A DNA stretch of 47,009 bases from positions 1 through 47,009 of the forward strand of contig JAGUZQ010000027.1 of the NCBI GenBank assembly GCA_020060765.1, written 5' to 3'. This document shows, piece after piece, positions 41,720 to 47,009 of the stretch. The notes under the pieces were generated by a model. That model was given only the letters and a program-made list of their open reading frames with translations, made no database searches and was not told the origin of the DNA. The translations under genes and the position numbers were made by a program. Positions within the stretch are counted from its first letter, which is position 1. Each line of letters begins with the position of its first letter. This stretch comes from Planctomycetota bacterium (GTDB lineage: Bacteria; Planctomycetota; SZUA-567).

Positions 41720-42663
41720 GCCTTGTCCTCCGCCAGATTTTTTTCAAACAGGGTTTTCTTGCGATAGACCTGGAAATTGTTTTTGGCGTAGAAGTGGGTA
41801 TTCTGCTCGCTGCACGAGACGAAATAGGCGTATTGGTAGCCGCGCTCAACCATGGTTTCCAGCAGTTTCGCCACCATCACCTGCCCCAGGCCCTTGCCGC
41901 GCAGCGCCTGGGTGACGCCGAAAGGACCGACCCGCTCCGGGCGGCCGTAATAGTTGAACTGGCAGTAACCGAACGCCTCCTCTTCCGAAGCGATGATAAT
42001 CACCTCGTGCAACTCCTTGCGCGCCATTTTGTCGGCGAGATTTTGCATACGTCCGAGCAGATCTCCGGTTTCGAGAAAGCGCCGCACCTTCGGCAGGTCG
42101 GCGTATTCGCAGACCTTCGCCGCGACTCCTTCCCGAGCCAGGGCATCGCGCTTCTCCGCGACTGATTCAGACACGCGATACGCTTCCAGGTCACACCGCA
42201 TGGAATAATGGCTACCGGAATCCCGGTAGCCTCCGGCGGCGAACGTCTGGTGGACGGCGGGATACAGGTTTTTATCCACGCCGTTGGGGAAGAGCGTGGG
42301 GCCGAGAGAGACGCTGCGGATAATCGTCCGCCCGTTTTCGCGGAAATAGTTTTCCGCTTCCGCCAGCAGCGCGACACCCACGTCGGCTTGCTCGACCAGC
42401 AGTGGCATAAGGTAGCCGGTTTCCCGCGCATCAGTTACCTGATCCGCCCAAGGCGAAAGATTGCGCCTGACGATCTGCGCCACCGCCGCGCCGATCATGA
42501 CGCCGTTTTTCTCCGCGATGGCGACGCCGGCGGGATCGAAATTCGGCGAGAGAATCAGGTGCTCCAGGAAAAATTCCGGCGTGACTTTGTCCGCCCATAG
42601 GCAGCGGTTATAAAGTGTATGCAACCCGCGCCAGTCGGATTCCTCGTACTTGCGGATATTCAC
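41716..42663 (-). CDS. GNAT family N-acetyltransferase with two domains
   Basis: A 315-residue protein with tandem GNAT-like halves. The N half (about 1-150) has MNIRKYEESDWRGLHTLYNR and a degenerate acetyl-CoA site. The C half (about 160-315) has the complete motif VTQALRGKGLGQVMVAKLLE (R/Q-X-X-G-X-G/A type), followed by YAYFVSCSEQNTHFYAKNNF. AAAGGAGG lies upstream of ATG 42663. It sits between the IclR gene (19 bases) and the PIG-L gene (4-base overlap), so an acetyltransferase and a deacetylase are made together. The substrate is not known. Confidence 0.88.
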   Translation of the reverse strand: MNIRKYEESDWRGLHTLYNRCLWADKVTPEFFLEHLILSPNFDPAGVAIAEKNGVMIGAAVAQIVRRNLSPWADQVTDARETGYLMPLLVEQADVGVALLAEAENYFRENGRTIIRSVSLGPTLFPNGVDKNLYPAVHQTFAAGGYRDSGSHYSMRCDLEAYRVSESVAEKRDALAREGVAAKVCEYADLPKVRRFLETGDLLGRMQNLADKMARKELHEVIIIASEEEAFGYCQFNYYGRPERVGPFGVTQALRGKGLGQVMVAKLLETMVERGYQYAYFVSCSEQNTHFYAKNNFQVYRKKTLFEKNLAEDKA

Positions 42664-42682
42664 TTTGAACCTCCTTTTGCCA

Positions 42683-43417
42683 TCATAAATCGCTTATGCT
42701 CAAACCCCGGTTACCCAAAATTTCGCCCATTTCTTCCGCCGTACGGCGCAGATGCGAGAGGTAAAATTCCTTGTCCTGTTCATAACGATGCAAGGGAATG
42801 CCCGCACCAACCGTAATCCAGGCTTCGCCGCTCCGGTCGAAAACCGGCACCGCCAGCGCCAGTGCCTCGCCGTCGTCGGACAGGACGGTTGATGATTTCT
42901 CTATCCGAACTTTTGGCAGAATCCCGGCCAATGCGGCCAGTTCGGCGGCTGCCTCCGGATCTTTCTTCAATTCCTCGCAAATCTTTTTATTAAAAGCCAG
43001 CAAGACGCGCCCGGTCGCGGTATTGAACAGGGTCGGCGCAGGCTGATGCACGTCGCTGACAAACAGGCTGCGTTCCGGCCTGATCCGCGCCAGATTGAAG
43101 CGCCTGCCATTGTATAACATCGACACCACCACGAACTCGCGGATCGACTCGACCAGGCTTTCGGCGCACATCTGTGCGATTCCTGCCAGCGGCCCGTATT
43201 TCAGACTGGATTGCGACAAGGCATGAATTTCCGGGCCGATGACATATTCCCCGTGCTCGTCCCGCTTGACAAAGCCGATGCTTTCCAGGGTTTTCATGAT
43301 ATGGGAAAGGGTAGCCTTATGAATTTTCAACTGCCGGGAAATATCGGACAGCCCCAACGCCTTTTCCTTTTTCAACAAATCCAGAATCGTCGCCACTTTT
43401 TGCAAGACCAGGATCAT
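42683..43417 (-). CDS. IclR-family transcriptional regulator
   Basis: A 244-residue regulator. Residues 1-60 are a winged helix-turn-helix (LVLQKVATILDLLKKEKAL, GLSDISRQLKIHKATLSHIM), then the GAF-like effector domain (about 75-240) with LFNTATGRVLLAF and EALALAVPVFDRSGEAWITVG, as is typical of the family. It is first in the operon with the GNAT and PIG-L genes and divergent from the SIS gene 132 bases away, so it probably controls both. The effector is unknown. Confidence 0.93.
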   Translation of the reverse strand: MILVLQKVATILDLLKKEKALGLSDISRQLKIHKATLSHIMKTLESIGFVKRDEHGEYVIGPEIHALSQSSLKYGPLAGIAQMCAESLVESIREFVVVSMLYNGRRFNLARIRPERSLFVSDVHQPAPTLFNTATGRVLLAFNKKICEELKKDPEAAAELAALAGILPKVRIEKSSTVLSDDGEALALAVPVFDRSGEAWITVGAGIPLHRYEQDKEFYLSHLRRTAEEMGEILGNRGLSISDL

Positions 43418-43549
43418 TTTTATCCTTTTTTTTAAAAAAACAACCGGACAGCTTGATTTCTCATAGTGATATAGTATCTTATTGTAATACGCAACTGTGC
43501 GAATGTCAAGTTACTGAGTCCAATTCAGGCAAAAAATTAGGAGAAAATG

Positions 43550-44305
43550 ATGAACCTGATCCAGCAATACCAGACCTGCATTACCAAAATCATCGGCGAC
43601 ATTGCCCGCGAGGAAGTTGACAGCATCGACCGCGCCAGCGACATTCTCGCCGACTGCTATGCCGAAGACCGCCTGATCCACGTTTTCGGCGCGGGCGGGC
43701 ATTCCGCCATCGGCGCGATGGAGATTTTCTGGCGCGCAGGCGGTTTGACCAAGATCAACGCCATGTTCCCCGCCGGCACCAATATCATCACCGCCAATCC
43801 CACCACGGCCAAGATCACCGGCCTCGCACCGTATATCCTGAATTACTACGACGTGAACGAAGGCGACCCCCTCATCCTTATTAATTTTTACGGGTTGAAC
43901 CCCATCGCGGTGGATGTGGCGCTGGAGGCGAAGAAGAAAGGGGTAAAGCTCATTACCGTGAATTCGCACGGCTTCGCGCACAAGGTGCCTGAGGATTTCA
44001 AGTGGCGTCACCCGTCGAAGAAAAATATCCACGACGTCGCCGATGTGGCGGTCGACAACCACGTGCCCTATCCCGACGCAGTGCTCAACGTCGACGGCAT
44101 CGACGAAACCATTACCCCGACGGCGACTATCGCCACCTGCTTTACGCTGAATTGCATCATGTCGGAAACCATCCGCAAGCTTGTGGTCAAGGGCGTGAAA
44201 CCGGAAATCTGGATCAGCAACAATATCCCCGGCTGCGACGAGCACAACAATCCGCTGGTGGAGAAATACCGGCACAGGATTCATCACCTGTACCCGGTAG
44301 TATGA
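43550..44305 (+). CDS. SIS-domain sugar isomerase-like protein
   Basis: A 251-residue protein with a SIS (sugar isomerase) fold: LIHVFGAGGHSAIGAMEIFWRAGG near residue 43-66, then DPLILINFYGLNPIAVDVALEAKKKGVKLITVNS around 105-140. SIS proteins bind phosphosugars, as isomerases or regulators. Two ATGs (43547, 43550); GGAG six bases before the second supports 43550. It is divergent from the IclR-GNAT-PIG-L operon and fits an amino-sugar pathway, which is inference. Confidence 0.9.
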   Translation: MNLIQQYQTCITKIIGDIAREEVDSIDRASDILADCYAEDRLIHVFGAGGHSAIGAMEIFWRAGGLTKINAMFPAGTNIITANPTTAKITGLAPYILNYYDVNEGDPLILINFYGLNPIAVDVALEAKKKGVKLITVNSHGFAHKVPEDFKWRHPSKKNIHDVADVAVDNHVPYPDAVLNVDGIDETITPTATIATCFTLNCIMSETIRKLVVKGVKPEIWISNNIPGCDEHNNPLVEKYRHRIHHLYPVV

Positions 44306-44402
44306 GCACTTTCGTTATCTGCCGGAGCAGGTCTGGATTGACCAGAACTATCTGGGTGGGTTGTGGAACGCCATTCGCAAGTTTGAACCGGAATATATTT
44401 AG
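44301..44402 (+). pseudogene. Possible remnant: 33 codons of a C-terminus after the SIS gene
   Basis: Directly after the SIS gene's stop, in another frame, 44301-44399 reads as YEHFRYLPEQVWIDQNYLGG plus LWNAIRKFEPEYI and then a stop at 44400-44402, with no start codon of its own. The composition (aromatic, charged) is protein-like. It could be the end of a lost gene or the original C-terminus of a frameshifted SIS gene. I recognise no family. Confidence 0.35.
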
Positions 44403-44667
44403 AGTGTGCATGAAAAGAATTTAAATCTTTTTGTTGCAGTGCAACTCCTTTGTTGAGCCTTTTTCCTGTAAACTATGTCTTGAGCCTTGTCATCTAACAT
44501 AATACGCTTGACAATTCCGGAAAAAACGGTTTTAATACTCAGGCTATAAATTAATGGCTCTATATGCAGGGATTTATTTATTTCCGTTATGCCGGATTGC
44601 ACACCGGCATAGATGAACTGCCTTATTCAGCCAGATAGTGATTATTGTCAGAATCTAACGAAATCTA
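44403..44667. other. Intergenic region before tRNA-Pro
   Basis: About 265 bases. It holds an 8-bp inverted repeat tatgccgg/ccggcata at 44588-44611. A minus-strand frame of 67 codons (44399-44602, GTG start, no ribosome binding site) is open but I cannot support it as a gene. Confidence 0.5.
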
Positions 44668-44744
44668 CGGGCCGTGGCTCAGTTTGGTAGAGCGCTTGTC
44701 TGGGGGACAAGAGATCGCTGGTTCGAATCCAGTCGGCCCGACCA
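44668..44744 (+). tRNA. tRNA-Pro, anticodon GGG
   Basis: A complete 77-base cloverleaf. The acceptor stem cgggccg pairs with cggcccg, the anticodon stem cttgt/acaag encloses the 7-base loop ctggggg (anticodon GGG), the T arm contains gttcgaatc, and the CCA end is encoded. A terminator follows eight bases later. A tyrosine recombinase gene lies about 330 bases downstream on the opposite strand. Confidence 0.97.
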
Positions 44745-44752
44745 GTTAAATC

Positions 44753-44792
44753 AGCCGAAAGTCTTGTAAATCAAGGACTTTCGGCTTTTTTT
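44753..44792 (+). terminator. Intrinsic terminator after tRNA-Pro
   Basis: A stem of about 14 bp (agccgaaagtcttg at 44753-44766 with 44772-44786, one bulged base) and a run of seven T (44786-44792), eight bases after the tRNA end. Confidence 0.88.
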
Positions 44793-44801
44793 GTTTCATG
44801 G

Positions 44802-44993
44802 TTGAATTGTCACCAAACAGCGCAAAAAGGAATAAAACGCCCTTTTGTAGCCCTGCAGGGAATACCGGGAGACCTGCAGGCGTACCTGCACGATGCGGAA
44901 ATGCGGGTTATCGATATTCTGGTAAAACGCTGGGAAGAAGTCCTGGAGGAAAGGGATGAATGCGGCGGGCGCATGCCGAAGCGGCTTGCCTGA
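44802..44993 (+). CDS. Small ORF between tRNA-Pro and recombinase (weak)
   Basis: A 63-codon frame with a TTG start and no good ribosome binding site. Its second half (LQAYLHDAEMRVIDILVKRW, EEVLEERDE) is amphipathic and protein-like, so this could be a decayed or tiny gene of the element that brought the recombinase. No family recognised. Confidence 0.22.
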   Translation: MNCHQTAQKGIKRPFVALQGIPGDLQAYLHDAEMRVIDILVKRWEEVLEERDECGGRMPKRLA

Positions 44994-45074
44994 AAAGCTC
45001 CCGGCTCTGCGGACACGGCTGCCGGGAAAGATGCGATCCATTCATCTTATTTCCGGCTTCTGCCGCGTTCAGGT

Positions 45075-46388
45075 TTATGCCACCCCGGCCTGATCCTGCG
45101 TTTGGCTTTGCATATGTTTTATCACTTGTCCTTGTTGCGAACAGAAATCAGGCAGCGCGGAGGTTGCCTTGGCGCGGTCGGCCAGGACGGTGTGGGTGTA
45201 CAGGTTCATGGTCAGATCGATGGAACTGTGCCGCATCAGTTCCTGCGCCACTTTCGGGTGGACGCCGCTTTGCGCCAGCATGGTGCCGAAAGTGTGGCGC
45301 AGGCTGTGGAAATCCAGCACCTCCCCCTTGCCGTCGGGTCGCCAGTCTATCCCCGCCGCTTCCAGATCCTGCCGCAGCATCTTGACCCCGTGCTGCTTCC
45401 ACAAGCCGGGAAACGCCGCGCGTCTGCTGCCGAAAAGTAAATCGGATGACTGTTTGAAACAGGCGGAGAGATTACTCGCCAGAGTCTGCTGCAAAGGCAA
45501 CCTTTCCCCACGCCCGGCTTTCTCGTTTTCCGCGCGCACGCATACTCCGGGCAGGTCGCCGTCGAGCGTGAAATCGCTGACTGAAAGTGTGCGGATTTCG
45601 TTATAACGCAGCCCGGTCGAAAGCGCTAGCCGGTAAACCAGCGCCCGTTCGTAGCCGCTCAAACGATGATGACGCTGGCCGGTTTCCGTTACCGCGAGCA
45701 GACTCTCCACCTCGTCTATGGTCAATGCCCGCCGTGGCCTGCGCCGGTCAGCCTTGATGTTCATCTTGCCGATCCGGGCGGCGGGATTGCTGGCCAGACA
45801 TCCTTCGCGCACCAGCCAGTTGCAGAAGCTCTTGATGGCGGCCAGCACGGCATTGGCCGTCCGGGCGGAGGCGCCGCTTCGCCGTTTCTCAGCCAAGGTT
45901 GTCTCGATGCCGCTGGTGGAAATATCCGTGGGATAAAGAAATCCCCGTGATTCAATCAGATTCGCGCAATAGGAGATGACAGTCTGGATGTGGCCTGTGG
46001 TGAATTCCTTGCCTTGCATATACCGCTGATAAGCAAACAGATGCCCGCCAATAATCCTGACAGTTTTGGCGCCACCACATCGTTTACCTTTTTCCGTAAT
46101 CAGCAGCGGCCTGACTGCCTCGGCGCTGGCGGCTTCGAGGACGCCCAGATACACGAGGCGTTTGGTCAGGCTGTCAGGCACATGTTCCAGCCAGGCTGTC
46201 AGTTCCGCGTCCAGGCCGCGCCCGGAAATCCTGGCCGCCACCAGTTTCTCCAGCTTGCGCCCCAGTTCCTGCGTGGTTGCCTTGTCGGGGAAACCGGCGA
46301 ACTTGCGCCGGTTTCCGTGCTGGTCGCTGATGGCCACAGTCCAGACAGAAGCTACTCTTCCCCGATTGTTTTCTTTGTAGATACGCAT
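45075..46388 (-). CDS. Tyrosine recombinase/integrase
   Basis: A 437-residue site-specific recombinase. Residues about 120-215 are the SAM-like core-binding domain. The catalytic domain (about 235-420) contains STGLRYNEIRTL with the first catalytic Arg (near 259), HSLRHTFGTMLAQSG with the second Arg-His pair (near 361), LMRHSS and MNLYTHT with the nucleophile Tyr (near 397). ATG 46388 follows GAGAGG. It lies close to tRNA-Pro, a common integration target, but no second copy of the tRNA end is visible in the window, so element borders cannot be drawn. Confidence 0.92.
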   Translation of the reverse strand: MRIYKENNRGRVASVWTVAISDQHGNRRKFAGFPDKATTQELGRKLEKLVAARISGRGLDAELTAWLEHVPDSLTKRLVYLGVLEAASAEAVRPLLITEKGKRCGGAKTVRIIGGHLFAYQRYMQGKEFTTGHIQTVISYCANLIESRGFLYPTDISTSGIETTLAEKRRSGASARTANAVLAAIKSFCNWLVREGCLASNPAARIGKMNIKADRRRPRRALTIDEVESLLAVTETGQRHHRLSGYERALVYRLALSTGLRYNEIRTLSVSDFTLDGDLPGVCVRAENEKAGRGERLPLQQTLASNLSACFKQSSDLLFGSRRAAFPGLWKQHGVKMLRQDLEAAGIDWRPDGKGEVLDFHSLRHTFGTMLAQSGVHPKVAQELMRHSSIDLTMNLYTHTVLADRAKATSALPDFCSQQGQVIKHMQSQTQDQAGVA

Positions 46389-46911
46389 GGTTTCCTCTCT
46401 TTCTATCGGGACAATTCCCGGAGGAAGTTTCACTCCGGCGCTGGCTGGCAGGAAGGGAGCAAAATGATGCGACTGAAAACTTTTTTGATGCTGGAGAATA
46501 TTCATCGATGTCAGAGGGTATGTGAAAATTCGGGTTGAGGGCTCTTTATAATCCAATGTTGGCTTCGCCCACAACCGAATTTTTCAATCACGCGCCGGAG
46601 GCGCATTCCTTGCGTGCGGACTTCGGCGAACAGCCGAAGCGCGTGCCCTGCACGCGGCACATTAGCGGAAAACGCGCCAGCGTTTGGAGCGAAACCGGGG
46701 CAGACGGCGAATACACGTCCGGCCATCATCTGCGCCACGCCGCCTGATCAACTCCCAGCGCTTGCGAACCGCCAGACATCCCTCCTGTATCCCAAAGTGA
46801 AAACTTTCGCCGATCTCGCGCAACCGAAAATAATTTTCGCGACGCTTATGCCGTTACCGGTTTTCCCCTTTGGATATAGGGGGGATGAAAGGACTGCCGC
46901 GATGACAGGTT
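46389..46911. other. Gene-free stretch with short hairpins
   Basis: About 520 bases between the recombinase and the IS end. Small inverted repeats occur (cttcggc/gccgaag at 46621-46639). Short frames on both strands look like chance. Nothing else is supported. Confidence 0.55.
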
Positions 46912-47009
46912 AGAGGGCGTTCTCAATTAGACGACCAAAAGACGGTTGCGGCAAGGCAGATCATGGCTGCGTAGGTCTTGGATAATCGTTCGTAACGGGT
47001 GGCGATACG
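46912..47009 (-). mobile_element. IS5-like insertion sequence, right part, cut by the window edge
   Basis: The last 98 bases hold the end of an insertion sequence: the C-terminus of a transposase (46923-47009) and, just beyond its stop, the probable terminal repeat beginning gagggcgttctcaatta (46912-46928). The other end is outside the window. Confidence 0.7.
46923..47009 (-). CDS. IS5-family transposase, C-terminal fragment (edge-truncated)
   Basis: The frame read leftward from the window edge ends ...RIATRYERLSKTYAAMICLA, then ATVFWSSN and a stop. The RIATRYEKL-like ending is characteristic of IS5-type (IS427 group) DDE transposases. Only 28 residues are in the window, so completeness is unknown. 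Confidence 0.7.
   Translation of the reverse strand, partial: RIATRYERLSKTYAAMICLAATVFWSSN

Noticed and set aside
46614..46913. A 99-codon frame between recombinase and IS
   Set aside because: No ribosome binding site, low-complexity hairpin-rich DNA, and no family features.

Overview
The window looks like a chromosomal segment of a GC-rich (impression well above 50 %, not computed) member of the PVC superphylum, most probably Lentisphaerota (Victivallales-like). The reasons are the pseudopilin-type proteins with an FTLVELL-like N-terminal helix and a C-terminal H-X9-DG signature, a secretin, and a dense set of unusual glycoside hydrolases of kinds abundant in that phylum (GH172/DUF2961, GH29, GH42-like, GH2, DUF4838, GH20/84-like). 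This is inference from gene content; no marker gene was compared with a database.

Layout. 1-3 kb: core rpsO-pnp operon on the minus strand, closed by an intrinsic terminator, with an edge-truncated reading frame beyond it. 3-12 kb: four single-receiver response regulators with no kinase nearby, mixed with a GH172 gene divergent from an AraC regulator, a sugar isomerase/epimerase, an alpha-L-fucosidase, a flavin reductase and a small lipoprotein. 11.9-19 kb: a secretin, then a two-gene minus-strand operon encoding a 1589-residue secreted GH42-like protein and a secreted protein of unknown function. 19.2-22.7 kb: two divergent genes that each fuse an AbiEi-like (type IV antitoxin/transcriptional regulator) domain in frame to a complete pseudopilin. 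They flank a near-perfect palindromic operator candidate. This is the most unusual part of the window. 22.8-30.1 kb: a tight plus-strand operon of a secreted protein, a GH42-like cytoplasmic enzyme and an M28-like peptidase/AAC(3) fusion. 30.6-34.1 kb: a LacI regulator with a GH2 enzyme. 34.2-40.7 kb: a minus-strand pseudopilin, a large GH20/84-like lipoprotein with a CBM9-like domain, and a DUF4838 protein. 41-44.3 kb: an IclR-GNAT-PIG-L operon divergent from a SIS-domain gene. 44.7-47 kb: tRNA-Pro(GGG), a tyrosine recombinase and the end of an IS5-like insertion sequence.

Palindromic MITE/REP-like elements occur at least six times between genes, three of them with recognisable outer terminal repeats.

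How it works together (inference): each carbohydrate locus pairs its own regulator (AraC, LacI, IclR) with enzymes that process complex, probably fucose-, galactose- and N-acetylhexosamine-containing glycans. Secreted or lipid-anchored proteins act outside and cytoplasmic enzymes finish the job. The pseudopilins and the secretin belong to the type II secretion/type IV pilus family and may supply the export machinery. The AbiEi-pseudopilin fusions suggest a direct link between transcriptional control and that machinery.
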